From NCBI GenBank assembly GCA_963924555.1, contig OZ004585.1, positions 6,953,556 to 7,017,555 of the forward strand: a stretch of 64,000 nucleotides of DNA. The letters are read 5' to 3'. This stretch comes from Crambe crambe (taxonomy: Eukaryota; Porifera; Demospongiae; Poecilosclerida; Crambeidae). Position 1 is the first letter of the stretch; each line of letters begins with the position of its first letter. Below are positions 24,601-34,433 of this stretch, piece by piece. The notes under the pieces were generated by a model. That model saw nothing but the letters and a program-made list of their open reading frames with translations, searched no databases and was not told the DNA's origin. Both the position numbers and the translations under genes were made by a program.

Positions 24601-24974
24601 GTCTTCCTCATGGAAGTTTTGAGAACAAGGATGTGACTTTCCAACAGCATGTTGACCACGACCACAATGTGTGGAACTATATCTCTTCTTCATCGTACAC
24701 CTGAAAACCAAGAGCACCACAGAATTCACAGGCCCCGAGAGTTATGTCTACGACAAAATAAAACTCTCACAGAGTGTGAGTAGTAATTAATAGGACCAAA
24801 ATCATTGAAATGCCAAGAGTTACACTAGAACTGCAAGATAGTTGGAATACCAGAGTCTGTACTTTCTAACAGGCTTAAGTATATTATTCATGAAAATATA
24901 ATTCAATTAGTACCATAGACTCAGCCCACTTTATTTGCAGTTCTAAGCATGCACTTAGTATATGGTATACGGGG

Positions 24975-24990
24975 AGGGGGGGGGGGGGGA
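24975..24990 (+). repeat. Poly-G run
   Basis: A G-only run of about 15 lies in the last intron of the IP3R fragment. Confidence 0.7.
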
Positions 24991-25809
24991 ACACTGGAAT
25001 ACATAATGTAAAGTACCAGAATGGAAGGTATCTGCTGATTATGGTCTGATTGCATCAACAGAAAATGTGGTTTATTATTAGGGACCAGCCTATTATGCTG
25101 GAATAATTTTAGGCATGATAGGTACTCCTGAGCATCAGGCATAATGCTAGCATACGTAATAGGTGAATTTTCAGGCATACTATGCTTCCAAACAGGAAGC
25201 AAGTTATCTCATGAACCATAATTATTTATAAATCATGCATATGTATCATTGGAATGCATGCAATGATGATATCTTATCAGTGCATGGCTGAACAATCTTT
25301 AGGCTGAGTAAGTGTGTGTAAAGAAGAAAACTTTGATTTTTCAGTAAGATATATGGGCACAATCTAGAGCATAATGGAGTCAAACAGGCATAATTAAAAG
25401 CAAAATGGGGGGAATTGCTCAAAAGCATAAAATTAGCATAATATACTGATGCCTATTTATGTATTCTTTCTGCATGGCATTTGAAATTGAGAATGAGAAG
25501 GATTACCATAACAATTATGACTTAGCTGAAATGCGGACATAAATAGAGTCAAATGTTGTGGCTAACCAATGTACTGTACGTACTAAGTATAATTCCATTT
25601 CCAGGATAAGACTGACCTGGAGTGGTTCCCAAGGTTACGATGCATGTCCCTGGACACGGAAGATGGTCCTGAACAGAAGCAGAATGAGATAAAGGAGCTG
25701 CAGAAGAACCTTGCAGCCACCACAGCCATTGTCAAGACCCTCTCCAGTCAGTTGAATGAGTTGAGAGACAATTAAGGTACGTACATGATAATTATATAGT
25801 TTTATGCTT

Positions 25810-26140
25810 TCTACCTATGTATTAGGCCACTCAATAGCATCAAACCTGTGTAATCAGACCACCCTGTGACCTCCTCTGTATTAGGCCATTCCACCATGTC
25901 TCAATAGCACCAAACCTGTGTAATTAGACCACCCTCTCATGATCCACCAAGTCCTAGACCTATCAAGGCCACTTGGTCACAGTAAGCAGGTTTACTGTAC
26001 CAAAAATGCAAAGGAATTTCTCTTTAGTACAACAGAGCTAAAAATAACTGTATTCTTCCACTCTTCCCCACTCCCTCCTTCCCTTCCTCCCTCCTCCCCC
26101 CTCCCTCCCTCCTCCTCCTCCTCCTCTACAGCAAGGGCAT
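25810..26140 (+). repeat. Dispersed repeat with pyrimidine tract, second copy
   Basis: Same family as 7,990-8,400. Here the ACCAAACCTGTGTAAT-T/C-AGACCACC block is itself tandemly doubled (25,838 and 25,898). The C/T tract follows at about 26,055-26,126. Confidence 0.7.
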
Positions 26141-26244
26141 AGTTAGTGTTGTTTAGCTACTACACTAATTTTGACATCTTAGATTTTTTTTTTCCTCTCT
26201 AACCAAAAGCGGAGGTGTGAAAGAATTTTAATGACAGAAATAAC

Positions 26245-26440
26245 AGGGTCACCAATGTTACGAGACATTTCAGCCAAGCAAGTTAAATCAAAATTCAATT
26301 TTTAAATTATTTTCTTATTGTTTACTCAAGCTAAGGTCACCAATGTTATGACATCATCATGGTTATTGTGACATTTCAGCTGGGCCAAGCAAGTTAAAAA
26401 GTATATATATATATTTTTTTGCATATCGCCAATGTTATGA
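26245..26440. repeat. Direct repeat of about 45-60 bases
   Basis: GGTCACCAATGTTA, ACATTTCAGC and CAAGCAAGTTAAA occur in order twice, at about 26,247-26,288 and 26,335-26,400. A third partial GCCAATGTTATGACATC is at 26,427. No function is apparent. Confidence 0.55.
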
Positions 26441-26626
26441 CATCCCAAAGTATAGTGATGTGGGCAGATCTGATATCTATGGTTGTAACCAAGGATTCCT
26501 ACAAGTTCAAAGTTCACATCAGGTGGCACAAAAATTAATTATTGTGGGCAGTACCTCATGAATACTATTGCACTCACAAGTGCAGAGGCTAGATTCCTAT
26601 GTCTTAAAAATAATATTTCCAGCTAG

Positions 26627-26633
26627 TATAAAG
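26627..26633 (+). promoter_or_regulatory. TATA box candidate
   Basis: TATAAAG lies 61 bases before the ATG of the Cys-rich secreted protein, a suitable distance for a core promoter with a short 5' UTR. Confidence 0.5.
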
Positions 26634-26687
26634 GGATCCAGGATAACCAACTCCAATCAAGGGCTCTAGACAAAAATATAAGTCATA

Positions 26688-27256
26688 ATGGCCCTTTCTT
26701 TTGCTCTGCTTTTCATTGCTACTTCTCTGTTGGTCTCTCAGCATGTTCAAGGATCAGGAGAATTGGATACTTCACTCACTGCACCTATGTGCAATACCAG
26801 CCAAGCAACTGCAGCTATGCTTGCATGTAAAGCCAACTTTCTGCAGTCTGCTGGCCAGAACTTCACGGATGATTGTGAAGACGGCATTGTCGAGGAATTC
26901 ATGCAATGTATAAATTCAGTTCAGGGATGCAGCAATGCATCGGCATTCCTTGAAAAAGCCTTTTATGACCACTATGGGTGCATGGACACAACACTTAGAG
27001 TGCAGAAGCGAAGTTTTAGGTGTGGTTATGCCTGTCGCTATAGATGTGGCCCTGGTGAGTTGAATAGTTTTTTCCCAGAATTATTTATTTTTTTAATTCT
27101 TCCACAGTTTGCTCCCGCTATTCTTGTAGGTATACCTGTAGACGAGTGTGCAGGGTTTATTGTAGATGGTTCTGGCAGTTTGGTCTGTCATGTCAAAAGT
27201 GGACCTGGTCCATTTTGTCAAGAAAAAAGTGGACCCGGTCCAGTTTTGCTGTCTAA
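26688..27256 (+). CDS. Small secreted cysteine-rich protein
   Basis: Exon 1 is 26,688-27,054 and exon 2 starts at 27,108, over a 53-base GT-AG intron (CCCTG|GTGAGT, TTCCACAG|TTTGC). The join continues a pattern of Cys every fourth residue: CGYACRYRC before it and CSRYSCRYTCRRVCRVYC after it. This strongly supports the splice. The product is about 171 residues: a signal peptide of about 22 residues, a domain with about six cysteines (ACKANF, DDCEDGI, QCINSVQGC), a KR dibasic site (VQKRSF), then the Arg/Tyr/Cys tail. The family is not recognised; it could be an extracellular peptide precursor or matrix protein. The last 20 or so residues and the stop at 27,254 lie inside the minisatellite. The original 3' end may therefore have been replaced by repeat expansion, and alternative splicing past it cannot be excluded. 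Confidence 0.65.
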
Positions 27257-28012
27257 ATCTAAGCAGGTCCATTTTTGGCAGGGGAAAAAAGTGGACCCGG
27301 TCCAGTTTTGCTGCCAAAATCCAGGCAGGTCCACTTTTGGCAGGGGAAAAAAGTGGACCCGGTCCAGTTTCCTGCCGAAATCCAGGCAGGTCCATTTTTG
27401 GCAGGGGAAAAAAGTGGACCCGGTCCAGTTTCCTGCCGAAATCCAGGCAGGTCCATTTTTGGCAGGGGAAAAAAGTGGACCCGGTCCAGTTTCCTGCCGA
27501 AATCCAGGCAGGTCCATGTTTGGCAGGGGAAAAAAGTGGACCCGGTCCAGTTTCGCTGCCGAAATCCAGGCAGGTCCAATTTTGGCAGGGGAAAAAAGTG
27601 GACCCGGTCCAGTTTCCTGCCGAAATCCAGGCAGGTCCATTTTTGGCAGGGGAAAAAGTGGACCCGGTCCAGTTTCACTGCCGAAATCCAGGCAGGTCCA
27701 ATTTTGGCAGGGGAAAAAAGTGGACCTGGTCCAGTTTCCTGCCGAAATCCAGGCAGGTCCAATTTTGGCAGGGGAAAAAGTGGACCTGGTCCAGTTTCGC
27801 TGCCGAAATCCAGGCAGGTCCAATTTTGCCAAGGGAAAAAAGTGGACCCGGTCCAGTTTCGCTGCCGAAATCTAGGCAGGTCCATTTTTGGCAGGGGAAA
27901 AAAGTGGACCTGGTCCAGTTTTGCTGCCAAAATCCAGGCAGGTCCATTTTTGGCAAGGGAAAAAAGTGGACCTGGTCCAATTTTGCTGCTGAAATTTAGG
28001 CAGGTCCAGTGG
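27190..28012. repeat. 61-bp minisatellite built from inverted motifs
   Basis: About 13 head-to-tail copies of a unit of about 60-62 bases. Each holds the palindrome TGGACCCGGTCCA, a CCTGCC...GGCAGG stem and GGCAGGGGAAAAAAG. Copies differ by a few bases and 1-base indels. Nearly all frames are open on both strands, so the 200-390 residue ORFs here are artefacts. Diverged traces of the same GGTCCA/TGGACC text appear at 33,066-33,115. Confidence 0.9.
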
Positions 28013-28375
28013 ACCTGGCTTTGAAGATTAACCTACCCTCCTCCCAATAATCATAAGTTAATCAATTCCATAGGTTAAGTTTATTGAAGTTTGTCAAGTT
28101 ATTTTTTTCCCTTGAAAGGATACCTACGTAGGAATATAACTGCATGCTATATATATTTACATGTAGGACAAGACCACTTTATATCAGATATGTTATTCAT
28201 GTAATGTCACCAGGCAGCATCTCAAGTGATATTAGACTTTACTCAAGGGTCACAAATCAAGGAGTGAACATGTGATACAAGATTACGTCATAAGTGAAAT
28301 CACAATGATGATTACATAACAGTTAGTAATGATAAAAGTAATAATTAATGTTACTGTCACACACCAGTTAGAGCT
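28013..28375. other. Intergenic, nothing recognised
   Basis: AT-rich sequence with no exon, repeat copy or terminal structure that I can support. Confidence 0.4.
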
Positions 28376-28379
28376 TGCC

Positions 28380-29120
28380 CCGAGCTTACTTTCTTCCATA
28401 TTTCAATTCCCTCAGGAAGAGTCCGGGAAGTTTCAGAAGTTATCTCGTCTGTGGCATGGACCCTATTGAGTTGTTTAGGTGACTCCAACCGGCGAAAACG
28501 TGTCTACACTTCAAAAGATGATATTATTCATGTACACTTAAATCTGAGTTACCCTAGTGATCTGACCATCCCTCTACTAGCACTAGACCTCCAATCTTGA
28601 ACTGCACAGGAGAACATTTGTTCACCTTATTATAGTACTTTTTGCAATGTTTCTGGGCTTTCTGGATTGACTGGGTATCTCAGTGAGTTCCTGTCGCGTC
28701 GGTAGCCTGTCAGGTCAGCCCCTTCTACAGGAAGAAATGCAGCTTCAATAGGATAGCTACGGTAAGATGGCTTCTCGCCTGTTGCCTCATGTGGGGTGTT
28801 TCGATAGGCAAGCAGGCATATCCCATGTAAATACTTGTCCCACTGCTTCCCATAGACATCAACATGCTTGCATATCAGCGTCTTTAGAGTACGAGAGTAC
28901 GATTAAACCTCTCGGTGAGGCCATCACACTGAAGATGGTATGCTGTAGTATTCAATTTCGTAATTCCAAGAAGACTGCATACATCGGTCATCAGGTAGGA
29001 TAGCTGATTGGGTCCCTTCTCCGATAGTAGACTTTCTGGAACACCACACACATGATCTCAGCATCAGTATGTCCACTATTAAACCATACAGCCTTTTGGT
29101 CAGGGATAGGGAAAATCCAT
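28380..29120 (-). pseudogene. Ty3/Gypsy-type integrase fragment
   Basis: Reading the minus strand from about 29,050 downwards gives GVPESLLSEKGPNQLSYLMT then SLLGITKLNTTAYH and CDGLTERFNRT. This is the C-terminal half of a retroviral-type integrase core (the DxxP...TAYHPQ.DG..ER.N region). Further on come QKAQKHCKKYYNKVN and VQFKIGGLVLV, the linker and C-terminal beta domain. Frames change several times and stops interrupt it, so it is dead. No LTR was identified. The Asp before GVPESLL is not preserved in a readable form. Confidence 0.75.
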
Positions 29121-29599
29121 GGTCATCAGAACGATATTTGATTTGATTATTTATTTGAAGAGAATAGCTGGGTAACTTGGTACATAGCTAGCTACAGCTA
29201 CAGGCAAATTTCATGAGCTTCTTTTACAGAGGCCAAAAAATCAGGTACAGATACCATAATTATACTGTGCAGTAGATATATAGTATCTATGCTGGTAGCT
29301 AGTAAGGCCATAATTAAGTAGAATCACCATGATTGCATCTAGACTCAACTTCATGCGTAGCTAGCTAAGCTAGCTATCTACTAGTCTGGCGTCGCCAGCC
29401 CAGCTTTTCTTCTTTTTTGGGGGGACGGGGAAGAAAAGTGGTCTGGTGGCTCTAGCATCAACTACTTGTGTCGCCCGCGCGCGCAGCTATAGCTGCGTCC
29501 CAATCAGATTGCTCTATTCAGTCACGTGAAGTAGTATTAATGTTGGCGAGACACACCCACTATTTATTCCAGGTTGGCAGAGCTAGAGGTATGGAGAGT

Positions 29600-29727
29600 A
29601 ACCAAGAATTGTGTTTAAAGAGCTAGGAATACCTGGCCTGAAGCCTGAACGGCTGAAAGTTGTAGGCCTATCAGCGATTTTCAAGGGCGATGTGTTCGCA
29701 ATTCTACCTACTGGCTTCGGAAAATTA
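29600..29727 (+). pseudogene. RecQ-like helicase fragment (Q motif and Walker A)
   Basis: The plus frame encodes KELGIPGLKPERLKVV then KGDVFAILPTGFGK, the start of a RecQ-type DNA helicase with its nucleotide-binding P-loop. It stops being helicase right after the Lys of the P-loop, where the inner transposon begins at 29,734. No downstream helicase motifs are found on the far side, so only this stub remains. It belongs to the outer element. Confidence 0.65.
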
Positions 29728-29751
29728 TTCAACCATAGATACTGTACATAC

Positions 29752-30969
29752 ATGAGTAGGGATAGGAAACGCGCGCAATTAATTGATTCTATTTTTGATC
29801 ATCCGCGTTATGCTCACGTGATAATAATAATTAATGTTGTTGCTAAGAGAAATTGTCTACTCCCGGAATTATATGCTCGCAAAATAATGAATAAGGTCAA
29901 GAAAGTAATTTCTTTAATTCTTGAAAGCCCAGAGTACCTTCTGGATACACCAAGGAACACCATCACAAGGAGAGCAGCAACAGAGCTTCTTGATGCAGCT
30001 ACAGAAAATGAAGAAATATTCTGCAAGTTTGCTTCTGCACTCATTAACAGAATTGAGAAAATATTTCCTGTAAAAAAATATAAAAGAAGACCCAAGGAAA
30101 GAGTTTTATCAAGGTTCCATTCTATAGTATTTAGTGATTTGGAAAAGGTGTGGGACAATCTTTATCGAAGTTTAGGAAAGCAGCTCACAGTAGATAGAAT
30201 GCTGAAACAGTTCACTAACCAAAAGTTGTTTGATGATATCTATATATCATATTTCACAAGCAATGATGAATCCGAAATGTGCACATCTCCTGCCTTGAGC
30301 TTGAGCACGGACGAGGATAATATAATTAGGTACATAGCTGGATATGTTCCATTTAAGTTATTCAAAAAATATGAAAAGAAGAGCAGTGAAAAGGCCAGTT
30401 CATATATTGAGTGCTTATCTCACATGAAAGTGAATGGAAATGAAGGAAGTTTTGCAACATATGCCACAGCATGGATAGAGGAAATGAATCGTGGTGGACT
30501 ATTTGAAATAAATGATGTGACATACTCACTGTTTCGTATGCTAGAGATGCTGCTCCATGAAAGAGAACCTTTAGTTTTATCTAAGGAAGAGCTTCTTAAA
30601 AAAATTGAAGAGAGTACAGATATTCAATTTCAGTGGAGTTTACTGTCTGTAGATATAGATGATGATGAATGTGCCCAGGAACTCCTGAAAGAGATATGTA
30701 GCATTTGGCTATCTATAAGATGTAATGCTTTAACAAGACGGTGGATGGAAAGCTATAAGCAGACTAAAAAAAAATCTACCAAAAGATCAAAGTCATTGCG
30801 TAAGCAATTGAAACTTAAGAGTATAGATATAAAGGGAAGGAAAAAAGAAGATACTGAAATTGAAGAGGAAGCAGAAGAAGAGGATGATTTTGATGATGAT
30901 GACGAAGATGATGAAGAAGAAGATGATGAAGAGAAGAAAGAACTAGCTGGAAGATGTGGGAAACAATAA
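29752..30969 (+). CDS. Transposon ORF1, unclassified, acidic tail
   Basis: The natural start is the ATG at 29,752, inside the left terminal repeat of the inner transposon. The open frame upstream to 29,611 belongs to the host element and is fused only by accident of insertion. The 405-residue product has a long helical N-terminal part, then IIRYIAGYVPFKLFKKY near residue 195, WIEEMNRGGLFEINDVTYSL near 245, a Lys-rich patch (KKKSTKRSKSLRKQLKLKS) and a final Asp/Glu run. The YIAGYV..KL string resembles a motif near the end of P-element/THAP9 and other DDE transposases; NRGGL..IND is shared with uncharacterised proteins of sponges and cnidarians as far as I recall. No DDE triad was assigned. It is intact, so this copy may be young. 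Confidence 0.7.
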   Translation: MSRDRKRAQLIDSIFDHPRYAHVIIIINVVAKRNCLLPELYARKIMNKVKKVISLILESPEYLLDTPRNTITRRAATELLDAATENEEIFCKFASALINRIEKIFPVKKYKRRPKERVLSRFHSIVFSDLEKVWDNLYRSLGKQLTVDRMLKQFTNQKLFDDIYISYFTSNDESEMCTSPALSLSTDEDNIIRYIAGYVPFKLFKKYEKKSSEKASSYIECLSHMKVNGNEGSFATYATAWIEEMNRGGLFEINDVTYSLFRMLEMLLHEREPLVLSKEELLKKIEESTDIQFQWSLLSVDIDDDECAQELLKEICSIWLSIRCNALTRRWMESYKQTKKKSTKRSKSLRKQLKLKSIDIKGRKKEDTEIEEEAEEEDDFDDDDEDDEEEDDEEKKELAGRCGKQ

Positions 30970-31034
30970 CATCATGAACACACAAGATACATCCAGTATA
31001 TACAATATACCATCATATTAATGTCATATTGTCA

Positions 31035-32150
31035 TTACTTGTCCATTCTCCTCTTTCTTTTTGGGAGGGGGGTTTCATCAATGACTATTTCTTTTTGTCT
31101 TCTTCTCTTTCTGCAATTTCCTCTGACAGGGTCAAGTGCCACTGAATCATGCATTATTTTGGATAGATCATGGTTTAGATTGTTGTCCACTTCAATGCTG
31201 CTTGATGTAATCAATTTACTTATGCTCTCTTTGAGCCTTTTCACTTTCTTTTCTGCTGCAACACATCTAGCCTTTAAGCCTCTATATCGCTTGAATTTCT
31301 GAGGTGTATTCAGATATCGCATGTTAGTGTGACTTGAGGTAGAAGCATGCACAGAAGGTGACATAGTGGATACAGTGTGTGCACGATAGTGCATTGCTCT
31401 AAGGTTGCTCCTATATGAAGTGCAAACATTACATCTCTTTCCAGTGATCAGGATAACTTCGCACAAAGTGGTTCTAACTGTAGCCGGGAGTGCCTGTCAT
31501 GCAATACACATTATTACATAGCACTGTTAAATGCAGTACACTTGTATGGTGTCTTACCTTGGTGTTATCTAGATATGCCACTACTCTACCATCTGACGAG
31601 ACAACATTCTTCTCTTTACGCTTAGCAATCATATCTACAAACTTCCTATCTTCATTACCATGGCATAATGTTGAATTGTCAAGAATTTCTAATAATGATG
31701 ATATTGAGTTGTGGTCAACCCTAGATGGAACTGTATCAAGTGCTCTGCAACAGTGAGGTTGAATTTTCTGTCCATACACATGAACAGTCCAAGAGCTATC
31801 ACTTTTGATGGTAAGGCAGTATTTCATCATAGTACATTCAGCAGACATTTTACAGAAAGTAATGCATTCATTCGTGAGTGGTGAGACATCCTTCCATTCT
31901 GAACTAGGGAGAGTTATGCGCTGTTTTATGGAAGCCAATTTCATATTCACCTATACACAGGAGTTGACATTATTTTTTAGGTACCTATGATCATAGAGTA
32001 CCACCTACTCTCTGCTTATAATCTCCATAACGTTTTGTACCCTTCTTTGGTGGGCGCCCTTTGGGCCTGATGATGTACTCTGCTGTCTTTCTTTCTTCAT
32101 TTTTTTCAACCTTGAGGCGTAATTTTCGTTTCCCTATTACTTGCTTCTGT
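31035..32150 (-). CDS. Transposon ORF2, spliced, AT-hook-like and Cys-containing
   Basis: Read on the minus strand: exon A (about 32,150-32,009) encodes a basic stretch with PKGRPPKKG, an AT-hook-like motif. It splices in phase (CAGAGA|GTAGGT to TGTATAG|GTGAAT) to exon B (31,950-31,558; LDNSTLCHGNEDRKFVDMIA, SSDGRVVAYLDNTK). Exon C (31,477-31,035) follows with VRTTLCEVILITGKRCNVCT and a coiled-coil stretch (CVAAEKKVKRLKESISKL). The B-to-C join is one base out of phase with the canonical sites I can see (NTK|GTAAGA and GGCTACAG|TTAGAAC). Either this copy carries a small lesion or another site is used. The C-x2-C and VVAY..DN pattern recurs in uncharacterised sponge/cnidarian transposon proteins. 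Exons upstream of A were not found. Confidence 0.55.
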
Positions 32151-33128
32151 TTATACCAAACAAAGATTCCTTATATTTATGGCATGTAGTAACCATTACT
32201 ATGTATAATGATAAGAAATGGAAATTGAAGAAACTTATAGGCCTTGAAAAAGAATCCCGCAAACTCTGTCTAGAATGTCACTAAGAAAAACACTAAAACC
32301 AGCAATGAACATAATACCTATCATTCTAAATGGGATAATGGCATGTAGTTGTGTAGAAACTGCCTGTTGAAAATACCTATACTATTGTGTCTATTTAATA
32401 TCATCCAAAAAATTCCCACAAAGTATTATCCTCAGCATTAAGAATTTGCATGCACAGTTGCATGGTACGTGCAGAACCTCAAAGCAGACTATGACAATTG
32501 ACACTTACTAGAATTTAGAACCTTTTTACATTGATAATCCTCCAGTTATCAATTTCGGAGGAGACAGCTTAGACCACCGAAAACTTCCCTACTCGCATAA
32601 ATAACCGTTACTATGCAGGTACCGTAACGAGCTAATTCCATCGCTGTGACGTCATTGCCCGAAAAAATTTTGCGCGTTTCCTATCCCTAATGTACAGTAT
32701 CTATGATTCAACACGCATGTATATTGCAATTTAAATTATTATTTTTTGAGAGAGCGCGCGGGCGTCACAAGTAGTTTATGCTAGAGCTCCCAGACCACTT
32801 TTCTTCCCCATCCCCCCAAAAAAAGAAGAAAAGCTGGGCTGGCGACGCCAGACTAGCTATCTACAAGCATAAATAAGCACCTATGAAAAATCAGGTCTTA
32901 CCACGCTCTTCTTTTTCTTCTTGATGAAAAGAACTCCCTTTCTTACATTGAACATAGCTGCTTTCTCTCCAATAGCTCTCCTTTTGTCTTGACTACAGTC
33001 TGGTGGGTAGCACTGCTCAGTTTAATATGTATAAGCTGATATGCCCGGATAACTTTTGGTAAAGGGAGTCCACTTTTTTACTGGACCGCCGGTCCAATTT
33101 TTTCCCCGGTCCAAATTTTTCGTGACAG

Positions 33129-33474
33129 GTCGCTCAGTTGCACCAGAAGATCTCACACCGGAAGAAAGAGAAAATATTGAAACACAAAATTTATGCAGCA
33201 ACTGTGTATGCAGTATAGGTAAGTTTGTCTACGTACATAATCTTTTAACATGCATTCGGCATTTTTATGATTATATACAGATGCTAGGAATCCTCCAACA
33301 GAAGAGGTTCAACGACTAAATACTAACTCTGCAATGAAACTTGGTTTATTCACTGGAATCAGTTACCTTCTTAGGCCAGGCAAAGTAGATTCCTTGTTTC
33401 TCATCACCTCCAGACCACCGCTTCAATATTCATTATTGGGAAAAGTTGTCGACCACGCCCCTTTTACGTCATAA
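33129..33474 (+). CDS. Two exons of an unidentified gene
   Basis: Exon 33,129-33,218 (acceptor CGTGACAG, donor ATAG|GTAAGT) starts and ends in phase 1 and encodes RSVAPEDLTPEERENIETQN then LCSNCVCSIG. Exon 33,281 to the stop at 33,472-33,474 continues in phase with ARNPPTEEVQRLNTNSAMKL and YLLRPGKVDSLFL. Phase agreement and normal amino-acid mix support coding. Start exons are unknown. Minisatellite-like GGTCCA text precedes the first exon. No family recognised; a lost tail of the 26.7-kb gene, separated by the transposon insertion, is conceivable but unproven. Confidence 0.4.
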
Positions 33475-33660
33475 CATATCCCCAGACTGGGTGTTCTATA
33501 GCTGTCACCATTGTAGCATATAGAGCTATAACTATACAGTCAAATTACTGGTAATCATTATTCATAGTTGCTAATAAATATGGTCTAGTCACATGACTCC
33601 TGTTTATTTTTTATCTCTTAGTCTAGCAGCTAGCTAATAGACATCAATCTACAAATTCTT
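33475..33660. other. Short gap, nothing recognised
   Basis: Follows the stop of the unidentified gene. No clear poly(A) signal within 60 bases; the nearest AATAAA-like text is in TAATAAATATGG near 33,570. Confidence 0.35.
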
Positions 33661-33661
33661 C

Positions 33662-34064
33662 ATAAGGCCACATCAAGTTTATCATCCCCTCCCTCTCCTA
33701 ATTTTTGCTCTTCTGGACTTTTAATTTTATTTCTACTGAGCATGCGCATGGTGTGCTCTATTTGAAGTTCAGGTGTGATTTTCATGTGATTTTAGTTTTG
33801 GTGGCTATTAAATTATGGTTTGTTATTCTCAAATATAATAAAGTGTGCAGGAACTTCAGCTTCTTTTTTTAAAATTAAAATTCAGCTTTTTATGCATATT
33901 TCCATGATATCCATGTTTATACTCGTTTGCTTTTTAGATCCTGTATAAATAGTTGCCATGGAAACCAATAAAAAATAAAAATAAAAGCCTCCCCCCCTCT
34001 CCTATTTTTTGAAGAAATTAGGATGATAAACAAGTAATTAATTTGATGTGGCCTAAGCAACATA
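33662..34064. mobile_element. MITE with AGGCCACATCAA ends
   Basis: TAAGGCCACATCAAGTTTAT at the left and TTGATGTGGCCTAAG at the right are inverted, and the next blocks (TTTATCATCC / GGATGATAAAC) are mirrored too, with a 12-base insertion in the right arm. The interior lacks a gene. Confidence 0.7.
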
Positions 34065-34433
34065 TAATTTTGGTTGTTAGCTATATAGCTATCTTGACAC
34101 TGACCAAAATTTTTTTGTAAAAATTATTGCCAAATGGTCATTATCATGTAAGTTTTAGCTAGCTAGAGCTATAGCTAGTTAAAGTCATACTCCTTTGTTA
34201 TCAGTATCAGTGTGGCCATGCATGCTTGAATGGGGTGGCTATGATTGCTCAGCTCTGGTATAGCTATACGTAGCTATAACTTTAGAATCTCATAACATCA
34301 TAGCTATATAGCTACTGCTATCTACAGACTACAACAATAACATGTACGTAGCTACAACAATAATGGGTTATCTAAGTCCATTTTTATAGATAGCTGTAGC
34401 TACAACTGAAATATAGAGAGTAGCTAACACTGA

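Larger units (their letters stand above)
23426..25775 (+). pseudogene. C-terminal fragment of an inositol 1,4,5-trisphosphate receptor, frameshifted
   Basis: Four exons match the last part of IP3 receptors: 23,426-23,544, 23,908-24,079, 24,601-24,775 and 25,605-25,775. They encode the end of the pore region (GGGISDVLRKPASY), the last transmembrane helix and gate (FFFLVIVIIIQNLVFGIIID, then TFADLR), the TCFICG zinc-binding start, GPESYV, and the coiled-coil tail ending SSQLNELRDN. Two frame errors are visible. In the first exon CKTLGMCFITT is in a different frame from GGGISDVLRKP. In the third, about 24,686, one base is missing between WNYI and FFIVHLKTK; the exon is 175 bases where 176 would restore phase. 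No upstream IP3R exons were found in the preceding 3 kb. I read it as a broken partial duplicate; sequencing errors are the alternative. Confidence 0.75.
29734..32705. mobile_element. Inner DNA transposon with CATAGATACTGTAC ends and 7-bp TSD
   Basis: The left end CATAGATACTGTACAT continues after a 6-base insertion with AGGGATAGGAAACGCGC. The right end, read inward, is CATAGATACTGTACATTAGG followed by GATAGGAAACGCGC. Flanks ATTCAAC at 29,727-29,733 and 32,706-32,712 are an exact 7-base target duplication. The element is 2,972 bases and carries two convergent genes (29,752-30,969 plus; about 32,150-31,035 minus). TSD length and proteins do not let me place it firmly; P-like or Dada-like elements are candidates by TSD size only. 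Confidence 0.85.
29382..32855. mobile_element. DNA transposon with TAGTCTGGC ends and 9-bp TSD, interrupted
   Basis: The ends TAGTCTGGCGTCGCCAGCCC and its complement form a long inverted repeat that continues through AGCTTTTCTTC and on into the GTGGTCTGG...GACACAAGTAGT-like subterminal part. Both sides carry GCTATCTAC (29,373-29,381 and 32,856-32,864), an exact 9-base target duplication. Inside, before the second insertion, lies a short helicase-like reading frame. The same tips recur at 35.7, 52.8, 53.9 and 54.2-56.3 kb. A 9-base TSD is usual for Mutator-like elements, but I do not recognise the ends and leave the superfamily open. Confidence 0.8.

Noticed and set aside
27093..28024. Several overlapping ORFs of 200-395 codons on both strands
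   Set aside because: They are frames of the 61-bp minisatellite, which lacks stops in most frames. Only the N-terminal part from 26,688 to about 27,190 has normal coding character.
29611..30969. A 452-residue helicase-transposon fusion protein
   Set aside because: TIR and TSD positions show the first 47 codons belong to the host element and the rest to an inserted transposon. The real start is 29,752.
32875..33000. Minus-strand exon resembling the start of a retroelement integrase (DKRRAIGEKAAMFNVRKGVL)
   Set aside because: The text and a donor at about 32,897 are suggestive, but there are no partner exons and the stretch is too short to support a call.
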